From Corallococcus macrosporus (GTDB lineage Bacteria; Myxococcota; Myxococcia; Myxococcales; Myxococcaceae): a stretch of 64,000 nucleotides of DNA. The translations under genes and the position numbers were made by a program. Location: positions 219,043 through 283,042 of the forward strand of contig NZ_JAFIMU010000008.1 of assembly GCF_017302985.1 (NCBI RefSeq), read 5' to 3'. The notes beneath the pieces are model-generated. The model did not search any database. It was not told the DNA's origin and saw only the letters and a list, made by a program, of their open reading frames with translations. Below are positions 1-8,811 of the stretch, piece by piece (position 1 is the stretch's first letter; each line of letters begins with the position of its first letter).

Positions 1-1
1 G

Positions 2-3000
2 CTGGAGGCCGCCTCCGTGGCACGCCATCCCGCGTCGTCACCCGACGTGCGGCTGTCACCCGAGGCGGTCTGCTACGTCGTCTTCACCTCGGCCGGGGCG
101 GACCGTCCCAGGGGCATCGCCATGTCCCACCGGGGCCTCGGAAACGTGCTCGCCTGGCGGACCCGCCATGCCGTCCGCGCGCGGGCCACCACGCTCCAGC
201 TCGCCCCGCCCGGCTCCGACACCTTCTTCCAGGAGCTCTTCAGCACCTGGTGCGCCGGTGGCCGGCTGGTGATCAGCGACGAAGAAGCACGCCGCGACCC
301 ACGGTCCCTGCTGCGCTTCCTCACCCGGCACCCCATCGAGCGGCTCTTCCTGCCATCCGTCGAACTCCAGTCGCTGAGCGAAGCCGCGCACGCCGCGCCA
401 GGCCTTCCTCCGCTCCACGAGGTCATCACGTCAGGCGAACCGCTCCAGGTGACGCCGGCCCTCGTGTCCTTCTTCGAGCGGCTGCCCGGCTGCGTCCTCG
501 AAAGCCAGTACGGCCCTCCCGAAACCCATGCGGCCTGCGCGTGGCGCGCTGCGGGCGCCCCCAGCACCTGGCCCGCACGCCCTCCCCTGGGAAGGCCGCT
601 GCCTTCGGTCCAGCTCTACGTGCTGGACCCGCGGCAACAGCCCTGCCCCGTCGGAGTTCCGGGCGAGCTGTACGTGGGCGGAGAAGGACTCGCGCACGGT
701 CTGCCGGGCTGGCCAGGGCTCACCGCGGAGCGCTTCGTTCCCGCTCCCTTCAGCACCACGCCGGGCGCGCGCCTCTACCGCACGGGCGACAAGGGCCGCT
801 GGCTCGCGGACGGACAACTGGAGCGGCTTGGACGCATGGACGGACAGGTGCGGCTGCGCGGCTTGCGTATCGCGCTGGGCGAAGTGGAGTCCGCCCTGCG
901 CGCCCTGCCCGACGTGCGGGACGCCGCCGTGGTGGTCCGCGAGGACACGCCGGGACGCAAGCAATTGGTGGCCTACGTGGTCCAGCCGGAGGCGGCCTTC
1001 TCACAACGGGTGCTGCGGCAGGCGCTCGCGCGGCGGTTGCCGGAGCACGGGGTGCCGGCCGTGCTGGTGCGCATGGACGCGCTGCCGCTGGGCCCCAGCG
1101 GCAGGGTGGACCGCAACGCCCTGCCCGCGCCCGTGGAGGAAACGGCGGACGACACCGGCTCGCGGGCCCCCATGACGGCGGTGGAGAAGGTGATCGCCGA
1201 CATCTGGGCCTCCCTGCTCGTGGTGCCCCAGGTGAGCCTCCAGGCCCACTTCTTCGAGCTGGGGGGACACTCGCTGCTCGCCACGCAGGTGGTCTCCCGG
1301 CTGCGGGAGGCCTTCGGGGTGGACCTGTCCCTGCGCGTCCTCTTCGAGGCGCCGACGCTCGCGGAGCTGGCCGCGCGGGTCGAGGCCCTGCGCCAGCAAG
1401 CCCATCCCCTCCGCACCCCGCCCTTGATGCGCCTGGAGGGTGGCGACTCCGCGCCCCAGTCCTTCCCGCAGCAGCGCCTGTGGTTCATCGACGCGCTCGC
1501 GCCGGGCGGGTTCGCCTTCAACGTCCCCCTGTTCGTCCGGTGCAAGGGACCGCTCGACGTGGCCGCGCTGGAGCGGTCGCTCGTGGCGCTCATCGACCGT
1601 CACGAGTCCCTGCGCACGGTGTTCGCGCAAGAGGACGGCCAGCCCGTGCAGCGCGTGCTGCCCTCGGTCCCGTTCGCGCTCGTGCATGAGCCACGGGAGG
1701 ACGTGCCGCCCCACGAGCGCGACACCGTGCTCCGCCAGCACGCGGAAGCGCGGATGCGCCACGTCTTCGACCTGCGCTCGGGTCCGCTGCTGACGGCGAC
1801 GCTGGTGCGGCTGGACGCGGAGGACCACGCGCTCTTGCTGCTCATGCATCACATCATCACGGACGGCTGGTCCACGGAGGTGATGGGACGCGAGCTGGGC
1901 ATCCTCTACGACGCCTTCACCCGGAACCAGACGCCGCGCCTGCCGCCCCTGCCCATCCGTTACACGGACTACGCCCGCTGGCAGCGCGCGACCCTGCGGG
2001 GCGAGGGGCTGGACGCGCAGGTGGCCTGGTGGAAACAGCACCTGGAGGGCGCGCCCCCCGCGCTGGAGCTGCCCACCGACCGCCCACGGCCGCCCGTGCA
2101 GGCCCAGACTGGCGCGGCCCATGTCGTCCGGCTCCCCGCCGCCGTGGACGCCGCCGTGAAGGAGCTGTGTCACCAGCAGGGCGTCACGCCCTTCATGGCG
2201 CTGCTCGCGGGCTTCCAGGCGCTGCTGTCGCGCTACAGCGGGCAGGACGACCTCGTCGTCGGCTCGCCCATCTCCGGCCGCAATCACCGCGAGCTGGAAG
2301 GGCTCATCGGCTTCTTCGTCAACGCCCTGCCGCTGCGCGTGAAGGTCTCCGGCGCCAGGTCCTTCCAGGGACTCCTGCACCAGGTGCGCGAGACGTGCCT
2401 GGGCGCGTACGCGCACCAGGAGGTGCCCTTCGAACAACTGGTGGACGCGCTCCAGACGCCGCGAGACCTCAGCCGCACACCGGTGTTCCAGGCCGTGTTC
2501 GCCCTCTTCCAGGACTTCCCCGGCATCCCGCTGCGAGGGCTGGAGACGGCGCCGGTGTCCTTCGATCCGGGACTCGCGAAACACGACCTCACCCTCTTCG
2601 TGCGCGAGTCCGCCTCCGGGACGCTGACGCACTGGGAATACAACACCGCCCTCTTCGACGCGGCGACGGTGGAGCGCATGGCGGGGCACTACGTGCGGCT
2701 GCTGGAGCAGTTGACGCGAACCCCGGAGCGTCCGCTCGCGTCGCTGTCCCTGCTGACGGAAGCCGAGCGGCGGCAGTTGCTCGTCGCGTGGAACGACACG
2801 GCGCTCGAGGTGCCGGCGGACGTACGCGTGCTCCCGTGCATCACGCGGCAGGCGCGGCAAAGGCCGGATGCACTCGCGCTGGCGAGCGACGGGCAACGCC
2901 TCACGTTCCAGGAGCTGGAGACGGGGGCGAACCGGCTGGCGCACCTGCTGCGCGCGCACGGCGTGGGGCCGGAGACCGTGGTCGCCCTGTGCATGGACCG

Positions 3001-4660
3001 CACGCCCGGCTACGTGTGCGGCGCGCTGGGCATCCTCAAGGCGGGAGCGGCCTACCTGCCCATGGACCTGAAGTGGCCGGAGGCCTGGTGGCGGCACGTG
3101 CTGACGGACAGTGACGCGCGCGTCGTCGTCACGAGGCAGGCCTTCGCCTCCCGCTTCGAGGACCGCGGCGTGCGCGTGCTCTGCCTGGACGCGGAGCCCG
3201 CGCTGGAAGCGCAGCCCACCACCGCGCCCGGGGTGACGCCGCACGATGAGGCGATGGCGTACGTCATCTACACGTCGGGCAGCACGGGCAAGCCCAAGGG
3301 CGTCGCGGTGACGCATGGCACGCTGGCGAACCTCGTCGCGGGGCTCGGCACGGTGGCGGCAATCGCGCCGGGGGACCGGGCCACGCTGCTGACGGGGCTC
3401 GCGTTCGACGCGACCGTCTTCGAGACCTGGCCCGCGCTCTCGCATGGCGCCAGCCTCCACCTGCCGTCGGACGAGGTGCGCGCGGAGCCCGCGCGGCTGG
3501 TGCGATGGCTCGCGTCGGAGGGAATCACGCTCACGACGCTGCCCACGCCCATGGCGGAGGCGGCGCTGGAGCAGCCCTGGCCCGCCGGCATGCCGCTGCG
3601 ACGGGTGCACGTCGCGGGGGACGTGCTGCACCGCCGCCCGGGCCCCTCCGTTCCAGGCCGGTGGTTCAACTGCTACGGCCCCACGGAGAACACCGTCATC
3701 GCGACCTCCGGCGTCGTGACGCCCGAAGTCCCCCAGGGCCCGCTGCCGCCCATCGGCACCCCTGAGCCGAACGTGCGCGTGTACGTGCTGGATGGCGCGG
3801 GACAGCCCGTGCCGGTGGGCCTGTGGGGCGAGCTGTTCCTGGGAGGCGCCCAGGTGGCGCGGGGCTACCTGGGCCAGCCCGCGCTCACGGCGGAGCGCTT
3901 CGGGCCGGATCCGTTCTCCCCAGAGCCCGGCGCGCGCCTGTACCGCACGGGCGACGTGGCGCGGTGGCTCGCGGACGGGACGCTGGAGTTCCGGGGCCGC
4001 GCGGATTCGCAGGTGAAGCTGCGCGGCTTCCGCATCGAGCTGGGCGAAGTGGAGGCCGCGCTGCTCGCCCAGCCCCGCGTGAAGGAAGCGGTGGCCCAGG
4101 TGCGCGAGGACGTGCCCGGCCAGCGCCGGCTGGTCGCCTACGTCGTGCTCCACGAAGGGACGGCGTTCACGGTGGACGCGCTGCGCGCGTCGCTGCGCGG
4201 GGCGCTCGCGGAGCACGCCGTGCCCTCGGCGTTCGTGGTGCTGGAGCGCCTGCCCCTCACCGCGAACGGCAAGCTGGACCGCAAGGCCCTGCCCGCGCCA
4301 GACGCGCACCGCCCCGAGCTGAGCGAGGACTACCGCGTCCCCGAGGCCGGCCTGGAAGAGACGCTGGCCGCGCTCTGGGCCGGAGTGCTGGGCCTGGAGC
4401 GCGTGGGCGCGAGCGACAACTTCTTCGACCTGGGCGGCAACTCCCTGCTGCTCCAGGCCGTGCACGCGAAGCTGGAGGCGCGGGTGGGCCGCAAGGTCCC
4501 GCTGCTGACGCTCTTCCAGTACCCCACGGTGCGCGCGCTCGCCGGCCACCTCTCACCGCCGGGGGACCCGCCACCGGGAGCCAAGCCCACCCCCACCCAG
4601 GACGCGGGAGCCCAACGCCGGGACAACCTGCGGCGCATGGCCCAGCGGCGCGGACGCTGA
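2..4660 (+). CDS. Non-ribosomal peptide synthetase, 3' part (A*-PCP-C-A-PCP)
   Basis: This is the C-terminal part of a peptide synthetase; the frame is open to the left edge, so the GTG at 17 is not the true start. Core motifs give the domain order: an adenylation domain cut at its N-terminus (A3-like TSAGADRPRG at 86-115, then YGPPE and YRTGD), a carrier domain (GGHSL, phosphopantetheine serine at 1271-1273), a condensation domain (HHIITDG, 1847-1867), a second adenylation domain with canonical YTSGSTGKPKG (3269-3301), YGPTE, YRTGD and A10 lysine (4271-4273), and a second carrier domain (GGNSL, serine 4442-4444). After a short Pro-rich tail the protein stops, with no thioesterase, reductase or further condensation domain. 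My hand alignment to GrsA reads the second pocket as D-A-F-T-H-A-C-V-I-K, which I cannot assign to an amino acid. The product is unknown. Confidence 0.96.
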   Translation: MEAASVARHPASSPDVRLSPEAVCYVVFTSAGADRPRGIAMSHRGLGNVLAWRTRHAVRARATTLQLAPPGSDTFFQELFSTWCAGGRLVISDEEARRDPRSLLRFLTRHPIERLFLPSVELQSLSEAAHAAPGLPPLHEVITSGEPLQVTPALVSFFERLPGCVLESQYGPPETHAACAWRAAGAPSTWPARPPLGRPLPSVQLYVLDPRQQPCPVGVPGELYVGGEGLAHGLPGWPGLTAERFVPAPFSTTPGARLYRTGDKGRWLADGQLERLGRMDGQVRLRGLRIALGEVESALRALPDVRDAAVVVREDTPGRKQLVAYVVQPEAAFSQRVLRQALARRLPEHGVPAVLVRMDALPLGPSGRVDRNALPAPVEETADDTGSRAPMTAVEKVIADIWASLLVVPQVSLQAHFFELGGHSLLATQVVSRLREAFGVDLSLRVLFEAPTLAELAARVEALRQQAHPLRTPPLMRLEGGDSAPQSFPQQRLWFIDALAPGGFAFNVPLFVRCKGPLDVAALERSLVALIDRHESLRTVFAQEDGQPVQRVLPSVPFALVHEPREDVPPHERDTVLRQHAEARMRHVFDLRSGPLLTATLVRLDAEDHALLLLMHHIITDGWSTEVMGRELGILYDAFTRNQTPRLPPLPIRYTDYARWQRATLRGEGLDAQVAWWKQHLEGAPPALELPTDRPRPPVQAQTGAAHVVRLPAAVDAAVKELCHQQGVTPFMALLAGFQALLSRYSGQDDLVVGSPISGRNHRELEGLIGFFVNALPLRVKVSGARSFQGLLHQVRETCLGAYAHQEVPFEQLVDALQTPRDLSRTPVFQAVFALFQDFPGIPLRGLETAPVSFDPGLAKHDLTLFVRESASGTLTHWEYNTALFDAATVERMAGHYVRLLEQLTRTPERPLASLSLLTEAERRQLLVAWNDTALEVPADVRVLPCITRQARQRPDALALASDGQRLTFQELETGANRLAHLLRAHGVGPETVVALCMDRTPGYVCGALGILKAGAAYLPMDLKWPEAWWRHVLTDSDARVVVTRQAFASRFEDRGVRVLCLDAEPALEAQPTTAPGVTPHDEAMAYVIYTSGSTGKPKGVAVTHGTLANLVAGLGTVAAIAPGDRATLLTGLAFDATVFETWPALSHGASLHLPSDEVRAEPARLVRWLASEGITLTTLPTPMAEAALEQPWPAGMPLRRVHVAGDVLHRRPGPSVPGRWFNCYGPTENTVIATSGVVTPEVPQGPLPPIGTPEPNVRVYVLDGAGQPVPVGLWGELFLGGAQVARGYLGQPALTAERFGPDPFSPEPGARLYRTGDVARWLADGTLEFRGRADSQVKLRGFRIELGEVEAALLAQPRVKEAVAQVREDVPGQRRLVAYVVLHEGTAFTVDALRASLRGALAEHAVPSAFVVLERLPLTANGKLDRKALPAPDAHRPELSEDYRVPEAGLEETLAALWAGVLGLERVGASDNFFDLGGNSLLLQAVHAKLEARVGRKVPLLTLFQYPTVRALAGHLSPPGDPPPGAKPTPTQDAGAQRRDNLRRMAQRRGR

Positions 4661-4711
4661 GGAGGCCCGGGGAGCCCTCCAGCCCGCCTGCCTGCCCTGG
4701 CGTCGTCAGAC

Positions 4712-4740
4712 TTGACGCGGTAGTTCTATTTTCCTCAATT
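4712..4740 (+). promoter_or_regulatory. Possible promoter for the free-standing carrier protein
   Basis: TTGACG and TCAATT are separated by 17 bases in an AT-rich pocket that stands out from its GC-rich surroundings. The spacing fits a housekeeping sigma-70-type promoter, but the -10 matches the consensus at only three of six positions. If real, the downstream carrier protein can be expressed apart from the synthetase. Confidence 0.4.
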
Positions 4741-4773
4741 TACAGCCATTCAAGCATTCCGGAGGAGCCCACC

Positions 4774-5034
4774 ATGAGCACACCGAGCGCCGTCCCCTCG
4801 CCCATGGAGTCCCGGCTGGCCGGGTACTGGCAGGAGCTGCTGGGCGTGGACGCCGTGCGGCCGGAGGACCACTTCCTGGAGGTCGGGGGCAACTCGCTCC
4901 TGGCCACGATGCTGGCCAACCGCATCGAGGACGACCTGGGCCTCCAGGTGGGCATGGTGGACCTGTTCAACACGCTGAGCGCGGTGGCGGCCGTCTGCGA
5001 GCGCCTCCAGCAGGAGACCCAGGCCGCCGGCTGA
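4774..5034 (+). CDS. Free-standing peptidyl/acyl carrier protein
   Basis: An 86-residue single-domain carrier protein. The phosphopantetheine attachment motif GGNSLLA is intact (serine codon 4894-4896) and sits in the usual four-helix context; the acidic helix before it (EDHFLEVGG) is typical of peptidyl carrier domains. A GGAGGAG ribosome binding site lies at 4761-4767, seven bases before the ATG. It follows the synthetase on the same strand after 113 bases, so it probably serves the same pathway as an in-trans carrier or loads a partner outside the window. What it carries cannot be told from sequence. Confidence 0.9.
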   Translation: MSTPSAVPSPMESRLAGYWQELLGVDAVRPEDHFLEVGGNSLLATMLANRIEDDLGLQVGMVDLFNTLSAVAAVCERLQQETQAAG

Positions 5035-5131
5035 CCTGGAGGGCGCCGCGTGGCCGCAAGACGACGGGCCGGGCGGGTGGACGGGGCTTGCCTCTTTTCC
5101 GCCCGCCCCCGGTTGGGCTAGCAGGGGGGCC

Positions 5132-5731
5132 ATGCCCATCCTCGCCCTCGTCCGTCATGGTCAGTCGCTCTGGAACCTCGAGAACCGCTTCACCGGCTTC
5201 GTGGACGTGCCCCTCACCGAGCAGGGCCGCAACGAGGCCCGCAAGGCCGCGGACGCCCTCAAGGGCGTGAAGTTCGACGTCGCCTACACCTCCGCCCTGA
5301 GCCGGGCGCAGCAGACGCTGGCCATCCTGCTGGAGACGCTGGGGCAGACCCCGCCCGTCATCCGCGACGCGGCCCTCAACGAGCGCCACTACGGCGACCT
5401 GCAGGGCCTCAACAAGGCGGACGCCGCCAAGGAGTTCGGCGAGAAGCAGGTCCACGTCTGGCGCCGCTCCTTCGACGTGCCGCCCCCCAACGGCGAGTCC
5501 CTGGAGATGACCGCGAAGCGCGTGCTGCCCTTCTACGACCGCGCCATCGCGGGCGACCTGCGCCAGGGCAAGAACGTGCTCGTCGTGGCGCACGGCAACT
5601 CCAACCGCTCGCTGGTGATGCGCCTGGACAAGCTGTCCGGTGAGACCGTGGTGGGCCTGGAGCTCGCCACCGGCGTGCCGCTCGTCTACGAGATTGGCGC
5701 CGACGGACAGGTCGTCTCCAAGCGCGGCTAG
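5132..5731 (+). CDS. gpmA: 2,3-bisphosphoglycerate-dependent phosphoglycerate mutase
   Basis: Interconverts 3- and 2-phosphoglycerate in glycolysis, in the cytoplasm. The N-terminal phospho-histidine motif RHGQS (His9) is followed by the [10 protein letters not shown] signature of the dPGM branch; the acid residue in the [10 protein letters not shown] block and the second histidine in the AHGNSNRSL block near residue 153 are present. At 199 residues it is shorter than the roughly 250-residue enterobacterial GpmA but within the range of compact bacterial forms. It is a single gene, with 97 bases to the carrier protein upstream and 121 to the next gene. Confidence 0.9.
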   Translation: MPILALVRHGQSLWNLENRFTGFVDVPLTEQGRNEARKAADALKGVKFDVAYTSALSRAQQTLAILLETLGQTPPVIRDAALNERHYGDLQGLNKADAAKEFGEKQVHVWRRSFDVPPPNGESLEMTAKRVLPFYDRAIAGDLRQGKNVLVVAHGNSNRSLVMRLDKLSGETVVGLELATGVPLVYEIGADGQVVSKRG

Positions 5732-5852
5732 AGGCCGCCCGCCGGTGCTTCACCAGGGCTTCCCTGGGGGATGTTCGTGAGGGGGGCTTGAATGAGCGCC
5801 CCTCTGTCCCGTCAGATGGGACGAAGCAAGAACACCCCCAAGGATGCACACC

Positions 5853-6578
5853 ATGAAGGCCCTGACCCTCGCCGTTGTCCTGCTGTCCTCCGCCGCCTCG
5901 CTCGCCCAGACCGCGCCGCGCGCCGAGGACTCGGTCAATGCCGCCGCCGCCTCGGAGTTCCGCCGCCCGCCGCCGCCGGGCCACTCCACGCCCCGCCCCC
6001 CGATGCCGCAGCCGCAGCCCGTTCCGCCCCCGCCGCCCGCGCGCAACCTGGCCGTCGTGGACCGCGACCAGGTGGAGCGCCGCATCGACCGGCTGGAGAA
6101 CGCGCTGCGCGACGCGATGTCCCGCACGAAGGACGCCAAGGGCCGCGAGAGCATCCGCGCCGCGATGGAGCAGCTGGACAAGCTGAGCGAGTACGTGGAC
6201 GAGGCCGCGCCCTACGGCACGGGCCTGCCGCCCCCGGTGGTCAACCAGCCCGCGCCGATGCCGCCCCCGCCGCCGGTGGTGCGCCCCATCGCGGACGCGC
6301 AGTTCCGCGGCCTCACCCAGGCGATGCTCCGTGAGGCCTTCCCGCGCGAGAAGCTGCGCATCCTGTCGCAGGTGGCGTCCAACGAGAACTTCCTCGTGAC
6401 GCACATCATGTCCGTGCTGGGGCAGTTCTCCTTCTCCAACGACAAGCTGGAGGTGGTGCGCCTCATGCGGCCCACGCTGCTGGACCCGCAGAACAGCTAC
6501 CAGCTCTACCAGGCGTTCCCCTTCTCCAGCGACAAGGAGCGGCTGGAGACCATCCTGGACGGCGGCGGGCGCTACTAG
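5853..6578 (+). CDS. Secreted DUF4476 protein
   Basis: A 241-residue exported protein of unknown function. It has a signal peptide (MKALTLAVVLLSSAASLAQ), a Pro-rich low-complexity stretch (residues about 30-65), a helical segment, a second Pro-rich linker and a C-terminal DUF4476 domain (about residues 150-235; FRGL, NFLVTHIM, LLDPQNSY). I prefer the ATG at 5853 over the one at 5844 because AAGGA at 5840-5844 is then spaced eight bases from the start. DUF4476 proteins recur in myxobacteria; no catalytic residues are evident. The gene ends 10 bases from a convergent gene. Confidence 0.8.
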   Translation: MKALTLAVVLLSSAASLAQTAPRAEDSVNAAAASEFRRPPPPGHSTPRPPMPQPQPVPPPPPARNLAVVDRDQVERRIDRLENALRDAMSRTKDAKGRESIRAAMEQLDKLSEYVDEAAPYGTGLPPPVVNQPAPMPPPPPVVRPIADAQFRGLTQAMLREAFPREKLRILSQVASNENFLVTHIMSVLGQFSFSNDKLEVVRLMRPTLLDPQNSYQLYQAFPFSSDKERLETILDGGGRY

Positions 6579-6588
6579 CCTTGCGCCG

Positions 6589-7134
6589 TCACCGCTGGAG
6601 CGCGGACCAGATGGCCCGCGCCTCCGGCGAGTCCACGGTGGCATGGACGCTGGCCACCACGCGTCCTTCCGCGTCCAGCGCCAGGACGTAGGGGGTGTCG
6701 CTGGAGGCAAGTCCCAGCGCCTTCGCCATGCCGCCGTTCTTGTCCAGCCAGGTGTCCTTCCAGGAGTCCTTCGGCACCTGGTTCTTCGCCTTGCCCCGCG
6801 CCGCGCCCTCGCTGACGAAGAACGGCAGCTTGAGGGTGATGAGCGACTGACGGTGCACCGAGTCCGTCACGTGCCGGTCCGCCGCGTCGAACCACCCGCG
6901 CATCCGGTCGCCCGCGTCCTTGTCGGTGATGATGACCAGCAGCGTGGGACGCCCCTTCAGCTCGCCGCTCGCGTGAGGGCCGGACGTCAGGTCGCGCGCG
7001 GAGAACTCCGGCAAAGGCTGGCCGTTGGAGGGCAGCGCGAACGCGGCGCCCGGAGCCGTGAGCAGCGCCCCGGCCAGCACCAGCCCTCCCAGCGTGGAGC
7101 GGCCCCAACGCGAGTTCCCGGGTCGGTGTGTCAT
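6589..7134 (-). CDS. Exported thioredoxin-fold-like protein of unknown function
   Basis: About 181 residues with a signal peptide (arginine-containing N-terminus, then GGLVLAGALLTAPGAAFA). The body resembles the redoxin/YtfJ type of thioredoxin-like fold: a strand ending LLVIITDKDAGD where peroxiredoxins carry CxxC, a WKDTWLDKNGG segment, and a C-terminal YVLALDAEGRVVASV hairpin typical of this fold. No redox cysteine is present at the usual site, so thiol chemistry is unlikely. The ATG at 7134 is chosen because it places the signal peptide correctly; a GTG at 7191 is also possible. The function is not known. Confidence 0.65.
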   Translation of the reverse strand: MTHRPGNSRWGRSTLGGLVLAGALLTAPGAAFALPSNGQPLPEFSARDLTSGPHASGELKGRPTLLVIITDKDAGDRMRGWFDAADRHVTDSVHRQSLITLKLPFFVSEGAARGKAKNQVPKDSWKDTWLDKNGGMAKALGLASSDTPYVLALDAEGRVVASVHATVDSPEARAIWSALQR

Positions 7135-7268
7135 GGGAGGACAGGTGCTCACGGGCCCGCCGGTCACCAAGCGTCCGGGATGCCTGCGCACGACAGGCTG
7201 CCTGCTTTGCCTGGATATCCGGTAGCGTGGGGGTCCCCCCTTACCCCCCTGTACCGGGAGGCCCCCCC

Positions 7269-8759
7269 TTGAGAACCGTTTCCCTCGCCCTGCTCCTGCT
7301 GCCCCTGACGGGCGGCGCGGCCGTGAAGAGCGTCTCCACCCCGGCCCAGCTCCAGACCGCGCTGTCGTCCGCGCAGGCCGGTGACGAGATCGTCCTGGAG
7401 GACGGCACGTACGCCTTCAGCGTGAACCTCACCTGCGCGGCGGAAGGCACGTCGGCGGCGCCCATCGTGGTGCGCGCGAAGAACCGCCACGCGGCCCTCA
7501 TCCGCTTCAACGCGCAGGAGGGCTTCAAGGTGTCCGGCCGCTACTGGACCTTCGACGGGCTGACCGTGGAGGGCGTCTGCTCGAACGACCAGACCTGCGA
7601 GCACGCCTTCCACGTCACCGGCCACGCGGAGAACTTCGTCCTGCGCAACAGCCGCGTGCGCGACTTCAACTCGCAGCTCAAGGCGAACGCGACGCAGAAC
7701 GGCAGCGTCTGGGAGATGCCCCACCGCGGCCTCATCGAGAACAACGAAATCTACGACACGCGCGTGCGCGCGACGGGCACGCCCGTCAACAAGCTGAACA
7801 TCGACACGGGCGATGACTGGGTGGTCCGCGACAACGAAATTCACGACTTCGGCAAGCAGGGCGGCGTCTCGTACGGCGCCTTCATGAAGAGCGGCGGCAA
7901 GCGGGGCCTCTTCGAAAGGAACCGCGTCCTGTGCGCGAAGGACCGGACCGGCGAGACCGACACGCGCATCGGCCTGTCCTTCGGCGGTGGCGGCACCGGC
8001 AACCAGTACTGCGCGCCGGCCTTCGACCCCAACGTGCCGTGCTCGCCGGAGCACACGGACGGAATCATCCGCAACAACATCGTGGCGAACTGCACGGACG
8101 CCGCCGTGTACCTGAACAAGGCCGCGAACACGCGCGTGCTGTTCAACACGTTCGTCGGCAACGGGCTGGGCGTGGACTTCCGCTACGCCGCGTCCACCGG
8201 CCAGGCCACCGGCAACGTGATGGCGAGCACCGTCCGCAACCGCGACAGCGCCACCGGTACCTTCACCGCGAACCGGACGGGCGTGGACAACGCCACCTTC
8301 GCGTCCTGGTACGTGGCGCCGCTCAAGGGCGACCTGACGCTCAAGGGCAACGTGTCGTCGCTCATCGGCGCGGCCCCGAAGAACGCGCTGGCGCCGGAGG
8401 ACTTCTGCCTGCGGACCCGGCCCGCCTCGGCCACGCTGGGCGCGCTGGAGCACTCGCTGGGCAACTGCACCCCGGGCACCGGCGGCGGCACGGACGGAGG
8501 CACCGGCACGGGCGGAGGCACGGACGCCGGCACCGGCGGAGGCACGGACGCGGGCACCGGCACGGGCGGAGGCACGGACGCGGGCACCGGCCTGGACGCG
8601 GGCACGGGCGGCATCATCCCGGACGCGGGCACGGGTCCGGAGGAGGAAGCCCCCGGCGATGACGACGAGGATGGCGGTTGCAGCGCGAGCCCGGGCCTGC
8701 TGCCCGCGCTCCTCGCCCTGCTCGCGCCCCTGGCCCTGCGCCGTCGCGCCCGCCGCTAG
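7269..8759 (+). CDS. Secreted parallel beta-helix protein with MYXO-CTERM tail
   Basis: A 496-residue surface protein. The TTG start at 7269 has GGGAGG seven bases upstream and leads straight into a signal peptide (RTVSLALLLLPLTGGAA). Residues about 20-400 look like a right-handed beta-helix of the pectate/alginate lyase (chondroitinase B-like) type, with repeated short asparagine-rich rungs (LIENNEIYD, VVRDNEIHD, IIRNNIVANC). A Gly-Thr-Asp-Ala repeat linker follows, then an acidic stretch, a GGCSAS cysteine, a hydrophobic helix and RRRARR at the end. That is the MYXO-CTERM sorting layout, processed at the cysteine in the envelope. Polysaccharide lyase activity is an inference; the catalytic residues are not resolved by eye. 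Confidence 0.85.
   Translation: MRTVSLALLLLPLTGGAAVKSVSTPAQLQTALSSAQAGDEIVLEDGTYAFSVNLTCAAEGTSAAPIVVRAKNRHAALIRFNAQEGFKVSGRYWTFDGLTVEGVCSNDQTCEHAFHVTGHAENFVLRNSRVRDFNSQLKANATQNGSVWEMPHRGLIENNEIYDTRVRATGTPVNKLNIDTGDDWVVRDNEIHDFGKQGGVSYGAFMKSGGKRGLFERNRVLCAKDRTGETDTRIGLSFGGGGTGNQYCAPAFDPNVPCSPEHTDGIIRNNIVANCTDAAVYLNKAANTRVLFNTFVGNGLGVDFRYAASTGQATGNVMASTVRNRDSATGTFTANRTGVDNATFASWYVAPLKGDLTLKGNVSSLIGAAPKNALAPEDFCLRTRPASATLGALEHSLGNCTPGTGGGTDGGTGTGGGTDAGTGGGTDAGTGTGGGTDAGTGLDAGTGGIIPDAGTGPEEEAPGDDDEDGGCSASPGLLPALLALLAPLALRRRARR
8474..8640 (+). repeat. In-frame GTGGGTDAG-type repeat linker
   Basis: Imperfect tandem copies of a short unit coding for Gly-Thr-Gly-Gly-Gly-Thr-Asp-Ala-Gly join the beta-helix to the sorting tail. 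Units differ by whole codons, as expected from slippage in a GC-rich tract. Confidence 0.85.
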
Positions 8760-8770
8760 CGAAGGCACGT

Positions 8771-8802
8771 CGCGGGGAGGCTGGCGCTCCAGCCTCCTCG
8801 CG
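8771..8802. terminator. Stem-loop between convergent genes
   Basis: A 14-base stem (one G-T pair) with a four-base CGCT loop sits between the convergent stop codons at 8759 and 8812. It has no U-run on either side, so it may stop transcription or only protect 3' ends. Confidence 0.65.
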
Positions 8803-8811
8803 GCACCCGCG

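Noticed and set aside
1001..4549. A very long open frame antisense to the peptide synthetase
   Set aside because: It has no domain and mirrors the synthetase codon pattern; such frames are common opposite GC-rich genes. The same applies to long antisense frames over 19751-22072, 24489-27680, 36226-38862 and 61506-63194.
8474..8640. A CRISPR-like array in the GC-rich repeat tracts (also 55384-55530)
   Set aside because: The repeats are in frame, have no unique spacers and encode low-complexity linkers.
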